A stretch of DNA of 64,000 nt from Marinicauda algicola (lineage in GTDB: Bacteria > Pseudomonadota > Alphaproteobacteria > Caulobacterales > Maricaulaceae). The stretch is taken from NCBI RefSeq assembly GCF_017161425.1, contig NZ_CP071057.1:868001-932000 (forward strand). Reading direction: 5' to 3'. The notes under the pieces were generated by a model. That model was not told the origin of the DNA and did no database searches. It saw only the letters and a list, made by a program, of their open reading frames with translations. Both the position numbers and the translations under genes were made by a program. Below, one piece after another: positions 49,580-59,004 of the stretch; the stretch's first letter is position 1; each line of letters starts with the position of its first letter.

Positions 49580-52500
49580 TTGAACGATCTCGACCGCATC
49601 GCCCGCGCCAGAGGCGGCCTGACCGTCTGCGGCGCGCCGGAAGGCTTCGACGCGCTCGTCTTCTGCGACGCCGCGCGGATGCGCGGCGGGGTCAGCCTGT
49701 TCATCTGCTCCGACGACGCGCGCGCGAGCGAGTTCGCGTCGGCCTGCGCCTTCTTCGCGCCCGACATCGCGCGTCTGCGCCTGCCGGCCTGGGACTGCCA
49801 GCCCTATGACCGCATCTCTCCGAGCCCGCGCACCGCGGCGCGCCGGGCTGGGGCGCTGCACCGCCTCGCCGAGCGCGCGCCGGACGACACGAGCGCGCTC
49901 ATCGTCATCGCGACGATCAACGGCGTGATCCAGAAATGCGCCCCGCGCGAGGTCATGACCGGCGGCGGGATCCTTGCCAGATCCGGCGCCATGCTCGATG
50001 TCGAGGAGCTGAAGACCTATCTCACCCGCAACGGCTATACCCGCGCCACCACGGTGACCGAGCGCGGCGATTTCGCGATCCGCGGCGGGGTGGTGGACGT
50101 GTTTCCGGCCGATGCCGACGAGCCGATCCGGCTCGATTTCTTCGGCGACACGATCGAGAGCGTGCGCAGCTTCGATCCGGAGACCCAGCGCACCTCGAAG
50201 CAGCTCAAGCAGGCCCGCTTCACGCCGGTCAGCGAGATCCTCATCGACGAGGACAGCATTTCCCGCTTCCGCTCCGGCTTCCTGAAGCGGTTCGGCGGCG
50301 GGGTCTCGGGCGATCCGATCTATGACAGCGTCAGCGCCGGGGCGAGGCCGGTGGGCGCGGAGCACTGGCTGCCGCTCTTCCACCCCCGTCTCGATACCGT
50401 GTTCGACTATGTCGGGGAGGGGGCCCTGATCGGTCTCGACCCGCTCGTGAAGGACGCACGCGAGGAGCGTCTTGCGCAGATCGCGGACTATTACCAGGCC
50501 CGCGTCGATGCGCAGGAGAGCCGCGCCCCCGGTGCCCTCTCGGCCCCGGTCTATCGCGCGCTCGAACCCGATGCGCTCTACCTCACGCAGGCCGATTGGG
50601 ACGCCGCGCTGGAAACCCGCGCGTGGCGCCGCTTCACGCCCTTCCACGAGACCTCCGGCGAGGCGGTGACCCTGACCGGCAAGCAGGGCCGCACCTTCGC
50701 GGCCGAGCGCCAGGCCGACCGCAACGTGTTCGAGGCGGCCAAGGATCACATCGTCAACCGCCGCAAGGCGGGAAAGCGCGTCCTGCTGGCGAGCTGGTCG
50801 GAAGGCGCGAGCGAGCGCCTCGGCGGCGTGCTCGCCGAGCATGGTCTGAAACCGATCGAGGCCGCGAAGGACTGGCACGAGGCGGCGAAGCTTTCCTCCA
50901 ACACCGTCGTGCGCATCGTCCTGCCGCTCGAGCGCGGGTTCGAGAGCGAGGACTACTGCTTCGTCTCCGAGCAGGACATTCTCGGCGACCGCCTCGCGCG
51001 GCCGAAGAAGCGCCGCAAGTCCGCCGACGTCATCGCCGAGGCCGGCAGTCTCACGCCCGGCGATCTCGTCGTGCACGCCGATCACGGGCTCGGGCGCTAT
51101 CTCGGCCTGAAGACCCTGACCGTGCAGGATGCGCCCCACGACTGCCTGGAACTGGAATATGCCGGCGGCTCCAAGCTGTTCCTGCCGGTGGAGAATATCG
51201 AGCTGCTCTCGCGCTACGGCTCGGACGTGGAGACCGCCCAGCTCGACAGGCTCGGCGGCGCGGCCTGGCAGGCGCGCAAGGCCAAGGCCAAGAAGCGCCT
51301 GCGCGACATGGCCAATGAACTGATCAAGATCGCCGCGCAGCGCAATGCGCGCGAGGCCGACGTGCTCGATCCCCCGGCCGGCATCTTCGACGAGTTCTGC
51401 GCCAAGTTCCCCTATGCCGAGACCGAAGACCAGCTCTCTGCCATCGAGGACGTGCTGGAGGATTTCTCCAAGGGCCGTCCGATGGACCGGCTCATCGTCG
51501 GCGATGTCGGCTTCGGCAAGACCGAGGTCGCCCTGCGCGCCGCCTTCGTGGCCGCGATGAGCGGCAAGCAGGTCGCCGTCGTCGCGCCGACCACGCTGCT
51601 CGCGCGCCAGCACGTCAACACCTTCACCGAGCGTTTCAAGGGCTGGCCAGTGCAGATCCGCCAGCTCTCGCGCATGGTCACACCCAAGCAGGCGAGCGCG
51701 ACGAAGAAGGAGGTCGCCGACGGCACGTGCGACATCGTCATCGGGACCCACGCCATCCTCGCCAAGGGCGTCCGGTTCAAGGACCTCGGCCTTCTCATCG
51801 TCGACGAGGAGCAGCATTTCGGCGTGCGCCACAAGGAGCGCCTGAAGGAATTCCGCGCCGAGGTCCACGTGCTGACCCTGACCGCGACACCGATCCCGCG
51901 CACGCTCCAGCTCGCCATGAGCGGCATCCGCGATCTCTCCATCATCGCGACCCCGCCCGTCGACCGTCTCGCCGTGCGTACCTATGTCAGCCCGTTCGAC
52001 CCGGTCACCGTGCGCGAGGCGCTGCTGCGCGAGCGCTATCGCGGCGGGCAGAGCTTCTTCGTCGTGCCGCGCATCGCCGATCTGGAAGACACCGCCGAAT
52101 TCCTGCGCGAGCAGGTGCCCGAGGTGAGCTTCGTCACCGCCCACGGCCAGATGGCGGCCTCGAGTCTGGAAGACATCATGACCGCCTTCTACGAGGGCCG
52201 GTACGACGTGCTGCTGTCCACCACCATCGTGGAATCCGGCATCGACATCCCGACGGCGAACACGCTCATCGTCCACCGCGCCGACCGGTTCGGCCTGGCC
52301 CAGCTCTACCAGCTGCGCGGCCGGGTCGGGCGCTCCAAGGCACGCGCCTACGCCTATCTGACGACGCCGGCGCGCGAGAAGATCACCGAGGGCGCGACCA
52401 AGCGCCTGCAGGTCCTGCAATCGCTCGACAATCTGGGCGCGGGCTTCACCCTGGCCAGCCACGATCTCGATCTTCGCGGCGGCGGCAATCTCCTCGGCGA

Positions 52501-53077
52501 GGAGCAGTCCGGCCATATCCGCGATGTCGGGGTCGAGCTCTACCAGCAGATGCTCGAGGAGGCCGTCGCGAGCTTGCGCGGTGACCTCGCCGAGAACGAG
52601 AGCCGCGACTGGTCGCCCAACATCAATGTCGGCGCCGCCGTGCTCATCCCGGAGAGCTACGTGCCCGATCTCGACATGCGCCTGCAGCTCTACAAGCGCC
52701 TGTCCGGCATCGAGACCAAGGCCGAACGCGAGGGCTTCGCCGCCGAGCTCATCGACCGCTTCGGCAAGCTGCCCGAGGAAGTCGAGAGCCTCCTCGAGGT
52801 CGTGGCGATCAAGACCCTGTGCAAGCGCGCGGGCGTCGCCAAGCTCGACGCGGGTCCCAAGGGAGCCGTCGCCACCTTCCGCGACCACGCCTTTGCCGAC
52901 CCTGCCGCGCTCGTCGATCTCATGACCCGGCGCCCCGGCGACTACAAGCTCCGCCCGGACAGCACCATGGTCCTCAGGGGCGAGTTCCCCGAGGTCAAGG
53001 ACCGGCTGAAGGGCGTGCAGAAGCTGCTCGCCCCGCTGGCCGATGCGGCACAGAGGGCGAAGAGGGAGGCGGCTTAG
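49580..53077 (+). CDS. mfd: Transcription-repair coupling factor
   Basis: This protein of 1,165 residues from the TTG at 49580 is the ATPase that removes stalled RNA polymerase and recruits UvrA. It has the UvrB-like N-terminal domain, the RNA-polymerase-interacting region (VVHADHGLGRYLGL), helicase motifs with Walker A GDVGFGKTEVALRA and DEEQHFGV, and the TRCF C-terminal domain. The open frame extends 5' of 49580 but the family begins at MNDLDRIAR. The gene is divergent from radA. Confidence 0.96.
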   Translation: MNDLDRIARARGGLTVCGAPEGFDALVFCDAARMRGGVSLFICSDDARASEFASACAFFAPDIARLRLPAWDCQPYDRISPSPRTAARRAGALHRLAERAPDDTSALIVIATINGVIQKCAPREVMTGGGILARSGAMLDVEELKTYLTRNGYTRATTVTERGDFAIRGGVVDVFPADADEPIRLDFFGDTIESVRSFDPETQRTSKQLKQARFTPVSEILIDEDSISRFRSGFLKRFGGGVSGDPIYDSVSAGARPVGAEHWLPLFHPRLDTVFDYVGEGALIGLDPLVKDAREERLAQIADYYQARVDAQESRAPGALSAPVYRALEPDALYLTQADWDAALETRAWRRFTPFHETSGEAVTLTGKQGRTFAAERQADRNVFEAAKDHIVNRRKAGKRVLLASWSEGASERLGGVLAEHGLKPIEAAKDWHEAAKLSSNTVVRIVLPLERGFESEDYCFVSEQDILGDRLARPKKRRKSADVIAEAGSLTPGDLVVHADHGLGRYLGLKTLTVQDAPHDCLELEYAGGSKLFLPVENIELLSRYGSDVETAQLDRLGGAAWQARKAKAKKRLRDMANELIKIAAQRNAREADVLDPPAGIFDEFCAKFPYAETEDQLSAIEDVLEDFSKGRPMDRLIVGDVGFGKTEVALRAAFVAAMSGKQVAVVAPTTLLARQHVNTFTERFKGWPVQIRQLSRMVTPKQASATKKEVADGTCDIVIGTHAILAKGVRFKDLGLLIVDEEQHFGVRHKERLKEFRAEVHVLTLTATPIPRTLQLAMSGIRDLSIIATPPVDRLAVRTYVSPFDPVTVREALLRERYRGGQSFFVVPRIADLEDTAEFLREQVPEVSFVTAHGQMAASSLEDIMTAFYEGRYDVLLSTTIVESGIDIPTANTLIVHRADRFGLAQLYQLRGRVGRSKARAYAYLTTPAREKITEGATKRLQVLQSLDNLGAGFTLASHDLDLRGGGNLLGEEQSGHIRDVGVELYQQMLEEAVASLRGDLAENESRDWSPNINVGAAVLIPESYVPDLDMRLQLYKRLSGIETKAEREGFAAELIDRFGKLPEEVESLLEVVAIKTLCKRAGVAKLDAGPKGAVATFRDHAFADPAALVDLMTRRPGDYKLRPDSTMVLRGEFPEVKDRLKGVQKLLAPLADAAQRAKREAA

Positions 53078-53090
53078 GGGACCACCCCTG

Positions 53091-53215
53091 CCTCCCCTCG
53101 ATGGGGAGGGAGGCCTCGCCGAAGGCGAGGTCGGGTGGGGTGTGATTACGGCAAGGACCGGTTGCCGGCGTCTTCACCCCCTCCGTCCGGATTCGCCGGA
53201 CATCTCCCATCTAGG
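53091..53215. repeat. Interspersed palindromic repeat after mfd
   Basis: This region holds several short hairpins: CCTCCCC-GGGGAGG (53091-53109), CCTCGCC-GAA-GGCGAGG (53114-53130) and GTCCGG-ATTCG-CCGGAC (53185-53201), with GGGGAGG/CTCCCC-rich ends. Elements like this are dispersed through Caulobacterales-type genomes and often mark transcript ends. It lies between the mfd and PopA-like genes, whose stops are convergent. Confidence 0.6.
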
Positions 53216-53228
53216 GGGAGGAGAGACC

Positions 53229-54512
53229 TCAGCTCGCCACCAGCCGCAGCCGCCCGGTATCCAGCTGGGCGAAGGCGCGCTCGTGCAGGGCGTCGGCGCT
53301 TTCCCCGGCGCGCCATTCCTCCACCGCGTGGCGGACCTCGACGCGGAACGGGCTGAGCGGGTCAACGCCCTCGTAGGCGGTGCATTCCGCGATCGCCGCG
53401 ACGCGCGAGGCGACGTTTGCGGCCTCCTCGGCCGGCGTGCTCGGCAGGGCAAGGTAGAAGCGCGAGGCATCCAGGCGGACGGCGAGATCCTCCGCGCGCA
53501 CGCAGTGGCGCAGCATGGAGGCGAACTGGTCGAGCGCATGCAGCGCGGTCGCCCCGTCCGGATCGCCGGCGGCCGGCGGCGTCGCGACCGAGAGCGCGAC
53601 CAGGCACAGGCGCGAGCCGTGATCGGCGCTCGCCTGGACCAGCGAGCCGAGATGCGCGCGGCCGAATTCGGCGACGAACAGGTCAGAGCCCTCGTCGAGC
53701 AGGGCCGGCTGGCGGCAGGCTTCCAGCTGTGCCTTGGCGGCGCGCCGGCGCTGACGCTCGGTGGCCAGCGCCATGACCCGGGCGCGCAGTTCCGGCCCCT
53801 GCGCCTTGGCGGGCAGGATGTCGGACGCGCCGCGCGCGAAGGCCTCGTCGGCGCTGCCATAGACCTCGCTGCGGGTCAGCAGGAGCGCGGGCGTGTGATA
53901 GAGCCGGGTATTGCGCCGCATCGCCGAGCACACCGTGTGGGCGAGATCGGGATCGGGATGGGTGTTCAGCACCACCGCGTCGAAGGCGCGTTCGTGCAGG
54001 TAGTCGAAGGCGTTGAACGTGGAGAAGGCCGCGATGACCTCCGCGCCGGTTCCCGAAAGGGCGTGCTGCAGGCGCATGAAGGCGGGATCGGGCGCTCCGA
54101 CATAGAGGATCGAGGACCGCGCCTTGCCAGCCTTGCCCGGCTGGATCGGTGCGCCGGCCAGCTGAGCGTCGCGCCGGCGCAGCGCGGCGACCTGTTCGAT
54201 CACGGACAGGCGCAGCAGCGAGCGGGCGCGCGCCGCGATCTGGATCGGGTGGGCCGGAGGGCGAAGGATCGCGTCGGGCTTCGCCGGGCCGGGGTCGCCG
54301 ACATGGACGTGGACGACGCCGGGATGGGAGACCTCGCTCGTCAGCGTGCCGAGCGTGACCACCGCGTCATAGGGCTGGGCGGCAAGCTCCTCGCCGACGC
54401 GTCCGAGGCTGCAATGACGGGTGCGGAATCCGAGCCCGGACAGATGTCCGCCGAGCTCGGCGACCGGATCGAGATCTCCGGCTATCAAGAGATCGGCGGC
54501 GCGTCCCATCAT
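53229..54512 (-). CDS. PopA-like tandem receiver/GGDEF protein with degenerate domains
   Basis: From the ATG at 54512 this 427-residue protein reads as two receiver-like domains and a C-terminal GGDEF-like domain. The receivers (about residues 5-100 and 130-245) lack an obvious phosphorylatable Asp (the second has VLNTH). The GGDEF signature is replaced by LDASRFYLAL. Such an arrangement matches PopA, a Caulobacter-type c-di-GMP effector used in cell-cycle control of CtrA, rather than an active diguanylate cyclase. The match is from domain order only, so the name is tentative. Confidence 0.65.
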   Translation of the reverse strand: MMGRAADLLIAGDLDPVAELGGHLSGLGFRTRHCSLGRVGEELAAQPYDAVVTLGTLTSEVSHPGVVHVHVGDPGPAKPDAILRPPAHPIQIAARARSLLRLSVIEQVAALRRRDAQLAGAPIQPGKAGKARSSILYVGAPDPAFMRLQHALSGTGAEVIAAFSTFNAFDYLHERAFDAVVLNTHPDPDLAHTVCSAMRRNTRLYHTPALLLTRSEVYGSADEAFARGASDILPAKAQGPELRARVMALATERQRRRAAKAQLEACRQPALLDEGSDLFVAEFGRAHLGSLVQASADHGSRLCLVALSVATPPAAGDPDGATALHALDQFASMLRHCVRAEDLAVRLDASRFYLALPSTPAEEAANVASRVAAIAECTAYEGVDPLSPFRVEVRHAVEEWRAGESADALHERAFAQLDTGRLRLVAS

Positions 54513-54613
54513 CCCCCGCGTGCCAGACCGGAGGCATTGTGTCCTTGATATTTGAGTGTCACAACCCGGCTTCCCTATTTTTTTGATCCCACCACGAATC
54601 ATCCGGTACCGAC

Positions 54614-55756
54614 ATGAAAGCACAGGGGCCTTTGCGGGGCGTTAAAGTGGTCGAATTCGTCGGGCTCGGCCCGGCGCCCTTCGCGGCCATGCTGCTCTCC
54701 GATCTCGGCGCCGACGTGGTCCGCATCGACCGGCCCGGCGCCCAGGGCGGGGGGCCTTCCGAAGTCCTCGCGCGCGGACGCAGATCGCTCGGGGTGAACC
54801 TGAAAAAGCCCGAAGGCGTGGAGGCTTGTCTCAAACTTCTCGAGCAGGCCGATATCCTTCTCGAGGGCTATCGCCCGGGCGTCATGGAGCGGCTCGGCCT
54901 CGGGCCGGAAGTGGTGCTGAAACGCAATCCGGCCCTCGTCTACGGACGCATGACCGGCTGGGGCCAGCACGGCCCGCTCGCCCACGCGGCCGGCCACGAC
55001 ATCAACTACATCGCGCTCACCGGCGCGCTCCACGCCATCGGCACGAAGGACAAGCCCGTCCCGCCGCTCAACGTGGTGGGCGATTTCGGCGGCGGCTCGC
55101 TCTATCTCGTCTTCGGCGTGCTCGCCGCATTGCACCACGCCAAGCAGACCGGGGAAGGCCAGATCGTCGACGCCGCGATCGTGGACGGCACCGTCTCGCT
55201 GATGAGCGCGATCCACCAGCTCTCGGCCATGGGCATGTGGTCCGACGCGCGCGGGGAAAACCTGCTCGACGGCGGCGCGCCCTTCTACGGCTGCTACGAA
55301 TGCGCCGACGGCAGGTTCGTCTCGATCGGCCCGCTGGAGCCGGAATTCTACCAGCTCCTGTTCGAAACGCTCGGGATCGCCGACGATCCTGCGGCGAAAA
55401 ACCCCTACGATTCCAGAACCTGGCTGGAGCTCCGCACGCTTCTCGAAACGACCTTCCGGTCGAAGACGCGCGATGAGTGGTCGGAAATCCTGCAAGGCAC
55501 CGACGCCTGCTTCGCTCCCGTCATGAGCCCCGCCGAAGCCCCGGACCATCCCCATCTCGCCGCGCGCGGCGCGTTCGAGACCGTGGAGGGCGTGACCCAG
55601 GCCGCCCCCGCGCCGCGCTTCTCCAAGACGCCCGGCAGGATCCAGGGTCCGGCCCCGAAGCCCGGCGCGGACAGCGAGGCGGTGCTCGCCGCCTGGGGCT
55701 TCTCGGCGGACGAGATCGAGGCACTCAGGAAGGCCGGCGCGATCGGCGCGGGCTAG
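54614..55756 (+). CDS. CaiB/BaiF-family CoA-transferase (alpha-methylacyl-CoA racemase-like)
   Basis: This 380-residue class III CoA-transferase/racemase contains VVEFVGLGPAPFAAMLLSDL, the LGADVVRIDRPG strand, VNLKKPEG and GHDINYIALTGALHAIG with the catalytic Asp in HDINY. It probably acts in branched-chain or bile-acid-type acyl-CoA metabolism. It converges on the GNAT gene with a 4-bp overlap. Confidence 0.93.
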   Translation: MKAQGPLRGVKVVEFVGLGPAPFAAMLLSDLGADVVRIDRPGAQGGGPSEVLARGRRSLGVNLKKPEGVEACLKLLEQADILLEGYRPGVMERLGLGPEVVLKRNPALVYGRMTGWGQHGPLAHAAGHDINYIALTGALHAIGTKDKPVPPLNVVGDFGGGSLYLVFGVLAALHHAKQTGEGQIVDAAIVDGTVSLMSAIHQLSAMGMWSDARGENLLDGGAPFYGCYECADGRFVSIGPLEPEFYQLLFETLGIADDPAAKNPYDSRTWLELRTLLETTFRSKTRDEWSEILQGTDACFAPVMSPAEAPDHPHLAARGAFETVEGVTQAAPAPRFSKTPGRIQGPAPKPGADSEAVLAAWGFSADEIEALRKAGAIGAG

Positions 55757-56241
55757 GCGAGGCCGTCGAAGGCGGGCGCGTAGTCCACGCGGCCCGGCGC
55801 TGCGGGCAGGGCTTCGCCGTCGAGGGAAAGCGCCATCAGATAGCGACCGGCATAGGGTGACTCGAAGCCCGCCGCAGCCTCCGCGGAAAATCCGAACCTT
55901 GAATAATAGGCCGGATCGCCAAGCACGAAGACGCCGCGCCAGCCCCCCTCGCGCGCCCGGTCCAGCCCTGCCTCGATCAGGCGTGCTGCAATGGCGCGCC
56001 TGCGCCACGGCGCGGCCACGCTGACCGGCGCGAGGCCGAGGGCGGGGAAGGGCGCGCGCATCCGCGAGAACATGACGTGGCCGGCGACAGCGCCCTCGAT
56101 CTCCGCGACGAGCGAGATGACCGCGTCGCCGTCATCCCGCAGGCGATCGACGAGGTCGGCCTCCGCCCCGGTCTCGAAACACGCGGCGTGCAGGCGGTGG
56201 ACGGCGGGAAAATCGCTCGGAGTTTCAGGGCGCAGGATCAT
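55753..56241 (-). CDS. GNAT-family N-acetyltransferase
   Basis: This 162-residue acetyltransferase starts at the ATG 56241 (MILRPETPSDFPAVHRLH). It contains the GNAT beta-bulge region LAPVSVAAPWRRRAIAARLI, close to the acetyl-CoA P-loop, and the YYSRFGFS motif. The substrate is unknown (YhbS-like). Four bases overlap the CaiB stop. Confidence 0.88.
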   Translation of the reverse strand: MILRPETPSDFPAVHRLHAACFETGAEADLVDRLRDDGDAVISLVAEIEGAVAGHVMFSRMRAPFPALGLAPVSVAAPWRRRAIAARLIEAGLDRAREGGWRGVFVLGDPAYYSRFGFSAEAAAGFESPYAGRYLMALSLDGEALPAAPGRVDYAPAFDGLA

Positions 56242-56422
56242 CGCCGGATTCCTGCGCCCTCGCGCCGCAGGAGGCAAGAGGGATCTGCCCGGCACGCGCG
56301 CATCCGTTCAGCCCCGGTTCAGCCAGGCGCGCACAAGCTGCTTTGCGAAAACGCCGGCAACTCTTATGTCAGTCCCTCGCGCAGCCGGTGTTTTCGTTTC
56401 GAGGCGTGCCTGCCTCGGGCGA

Positions 56423-56451
56423 GACGCCGGCCGCGATCCGCGGCCGGCGTC
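56423..56451. repeat. Perfect 13-bp hairpin upstream of the YihY-type gene
   Basis: The arms GACGCCGGCCGCG and CGCGGCCGGCGTC are perfect complements with a 3-nt loop (ATC). It ends 15 bp before the chosen start of the next gene and has no T-run after it. The stem would be extremely stable at the 5' end of that mRNA. Confidence 0.7.
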
Positions 56452-56465
56452 TTCGTTCCGGTGCC

Positions 56466-57398
56466 ATGTCAGGCCATCCGTGCATGCACAAGTCCCTGGT
56501 CCAGAGAGTGCGCGCGCTGTCGTCGACCGCGATGGAGATCGGCCCGGTCGCCGTCACGGTGAAGGCGATCAACCGGATGATGGCGCGCGAGGTGATGCTG
56601 TTCGCCGGCGGCGCCAGCTTCTTCGCGCTGCTCGCCCTGATCCCGGCCGTCCTCGTCGGGGCCTCGATCTACGGCCTGATCTTCTCCGCCTCCGATGCGC
56701 TGAACCAGCTCTCCGCCCTGCAGGTGGCCGAGGTCCTTCCGCCTACGGCCTATGAATTCCTGCAGCGCCAGCTGGCCAATCTCACCGCCGCCCCGCGCCT
56801 TTCGCTGACGGTGCAGAGCCTCGTCGCCGTGGCGATCCTCCTGTTCGCCGCCGGGCGAGGGGCCAAGGCCCTGATCGCGGGGCTGAACCAGATCGCGCGC
56901 CGGGGCGATATCCGCAACATCCTGCACTTCAACCTTCTGGCCATGGGCGCGGTGCTCGCCGGGGGGATGCTCCTGGTCGGCGCGAACCTCCTGGTGCTGA
57001 CCGTGCCGGCGATCCTGCGCCCGCTCGCCGAACTGCTCGGCTTCGAGCGGCCGGACTTCTCGCCCGTGTTCAACGAGTGGACGACGGCGGGCGGCACGAT
57101 GGTGCTGGGTCTCGCCCTGCTCTACCGCTACCTCATGCAGCGCGCCGGGGAGACGAGCTGGAGGGCGAGCTTCACCGGGGCGGGGGTCGCGACGGGCGTG
57201 TGGCTGCTGATCTCCAAGGGGTTCACCCTTTATGTCTCCACCATCGTGAACCCCACGCTCTACGGCCCGCTCGGCGCGGTGGTCGTCTTCCTTCTGTGGA
57301 TCTACTGGGCGAGCTACGCGGTCTTCTTCGGCGGCGCGCTCGCGGTGGAGATCGACCGCCGGGCCGGGCGCAATATCGGGGATTCCAGCGAAGCCTGA
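56466..57398 (+). CDS. YihY/BrkB-family membrane protein
   Basis: This protein of about 310 residues has six predicted helices and the YihY/virulence-factor BrkB signature (LFAGGASFFALLALIPAVLV, KALIAGLNQIARRGDIR and SWRASFTGAGVATGVWLLIS). Some members were called RNase BN, but that activity is not supported. The start at 56466 follows the hairpin; 56484 is an alternative ATG. Confidence 0.85.
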   Translation: MSGHPCMHKSLVQRVRALSSTAMEIGPVAVTVKAINRMMAREVMLFAGGASFFALLALIPAVLVGASIYGLIFSASDALNQLSALQVAEVLPPTAYEFLQRQLANLTAAPRLSLTVQSLVAVAILLFAAGRGAKALIAGLNQIARRGDIRNILHFNLLAMGAVLAGGMLLVGANLLVLTVPAILRPLAELLGFERPDFSPVFNEWTTAGGTMVLGLALLYRYLMQRAGETSWRASFTGAGVATGVWLLISKGFTLYVSTIVNPTLYGPLGAVVVFLLWIYWASYAVFFGGALAVEIDRRAGRNIGDSSEA

Positions 57399-57499
57399 CC
57401 CACAAAGCCTCTGGAATTCGCCAATGAGCGCGATATAACGGCGGCGAGCTTCGATCTTCAACGCACGTTGAAAACCTGTTCGGCGAGGGAGAGCCTTCC

Positions 57500-58192
57500 T
57501 TGAAGAAAGTCCATTCCGACGCGGCCGCCGCACTCGACGGCCTCCTGTTCGACGGCATGACCATCATGGCCGGCGGCTTCGGCCTGTGCGGCATCCCGGA
57601 AAATCTCATCACCGCGCTGCGCGACAGCGGGGTGAAGGATCTCACCGTGATCTCCAACAATGCCGGGGTGGACGATTTCGGCCTCGGCCTCCTGCTGCAG
57701 ACCCGCCAGATCCGGAAGATGATCTCCTCCTACGTGGGCGAGAACAAGACGTTCGAGAAGCAGTATCTCTCCGGCGAGCTCGAGCTCGAGTTCAACCCCC
57801 AGGGCACGCTCGCCGAGCGCTGCCGGGCGGGCGGGGCCGGCATTCCCGGCTTCTACACCAAGACCGGCGTCGGCACGCTGGTCGCCGAGGGCAAGGAGCA
57901 CAAGGAGTTCAACGGGGAAACCTACATCCTCGAGACCGGGCTCACCGCCGACCTCGCGCTCGTCAAGGCGTGGAAGGGCGATACCGAGGGCAATCTCGTC
58001 TATCGCAAGACCGCCCGGAACTTCAATCCGATGATGGCCATGGCCGGCAAGGTCACGGTCGCCGAGGTCGAGGAACTCGTGAAGCCGGGCGAACTCGATC
58101 CGGACTGCATCCACACCCCCGCCATCTTCGTGCAGCGCCTCATCAAGGGCGAGCACGAGAAGCGCATCGAACAGCGCACCGTGCGCGCGTAA
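57500..58192 (+). CDS. scoA: Succinyl-CoA:3-oxoacid CoA-transferase subunit A
   Basis: This 230-residue alpha subunit has [13 protein letters not shown] (about 25-37), the [19 protein letters not shown] segment and [17 protein letters not shown]. With subunit B it activates acetoacetate to acetoacetyl-CoA for use in energy or PHA metabolism. A TTG start fits the family ([12 protein letters not shown]). It is 20 bp upstream of scoB. Confidence 0.94.
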   Translation: MKKVHSDAAAALDGLLFDGMTIMAGGFGLCGIPENLITALRDSGVKDLTVISNNAGVDDFGLGLLLQTRQIRKMISSYVGENKTFEKQYLSGELELEFNPQGTLAERCRAGGAGIPGFYTKTGVGTLVAEGKEHKEFNGETYILETGLTADLALVKAWKGDTEGNLVYRKTARNFNPMMAMAGKVTVAEVEELVKPGELDPDCIHTPAIFVQRLIKGEHEKRIEQRTVRA

Positions 58193-58212
58193 GCGACAAG
58201 GAGACAGACATC

Positions 58213-58857
58213 ATGGCCTGGACCCGCGAACAACTCGCCGAGCGCGCCGCCAGGGAGCTCGAAGACGGCTTCTACGTCAATCTGGGGATCGGCATCCCGA
58301 CCCTCGTCGCCAACTACATCCCCGAGGACATGGACGTGACCCTGCAGTCGGAGAACGGCATGCTCGGCATGGGCCCGTTCCCGCGCGAGGACGAAGTCGA
58401 TCCCGATCTCATCAATGCCGGCAAGCAGACCATCACCGAGCTGAAGAAGACGAGCTATTTCAGCTCCGCCGACAGCTTCGCCATGATCCGCGGCGGGCAC
58501 ATCAACCTGTCCATCCTGGGCGCGATGGAGGTCTCGGAAAAGGGCGACATCGCCAACTGGATGATCCCCGGAAAGATGGTCAAGGGCATGGGCGGGGCAA
58601 TGGACCTCGTCGCCGGCGTGCAGCGCGTCGTCGTCATCATGGACCACACCAACAAGGCCGGCGAGAGCAAGCTCCTGAAGGAATGCACCCTGCCGCTGAC
58701 CGGCAAGGGATGCGTGGACCGCGTCATCACCACGCTCGGCGTGTTCGACGTCGTCGAGGACGGCCTCCTGCTCACCGAACTCGCCCCCGGCGTGACGCTG
58801 GAGGACATCGAGAAATCCACCGAGGCGAAGTTCAAGGTCGCCGAGGGGGTAGGGTAG
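58213..58857 (+). CDS. scoB: Succinyl-CoA:3-oxoacid CoA-transferase subunit B
   Basis: This 214-residue beta subunit has the catalytic glutamate in [12 protein letters not shown] (about 47), the [16 protein letters not shown] block and [20 protein letters not shown]. It completes the heterotetrameric CoA-transferase with scoA. The downstream phaC gene on the opposite strand fits acetoacetyl-CoA use in polyhydroxyalkanoate turnover. Confidence 0.95.
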   Translation: MAWTREQLAERAARELEDGFYVNLGIGIPTLVANYIPEDMDVTLQSENGMLGMGPFPREDEVDPDLINAGKQTITELKKTSYFSSADSFAMIRGGHINLSILGAMEVSEKGDIANWMIPGKMVKGMGGAMDLVAGVQRVVVIMDHTNKAGESKLLKECTLPLTGKGCVDRVITTLGVFDVVEDGLLLTELAPGVTLEDIEKSTEAKFKVAEGVG

Positions 58858-58875
58858 GCCACGGTCCGAACCTCG

Positions 58876-58985
58876 TCGTTCCGGAAGCCGCGAAGCGGCT
58901 CTCCGGAACCCGGGCGCCCCCTGAAGACATCATCCCCGGGTTCCGGCTTTCACCGGAATGACGCGAGGGAGCGGCGGGGACGGGG
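58876..58985. repeat. Interspersed palindromic repeat after scoB
   Basis: AGCCGC-GAA-GCGGCT (58886-58900) is followed by a GGAACCCGGG...CCCGGGTTCC inverted pair (58905-58944) and the ending TTCACCGGAATGACG. The pattern is a common REP-like repeat of Alphaproteobacteria. It fills the gap between the convergent scoB and phaC stops and may act as a transcript end. Confidence 0.65.
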
Positions 58986-59004
58986 CAAGGCGCCTGCCCG
59001 CCGC

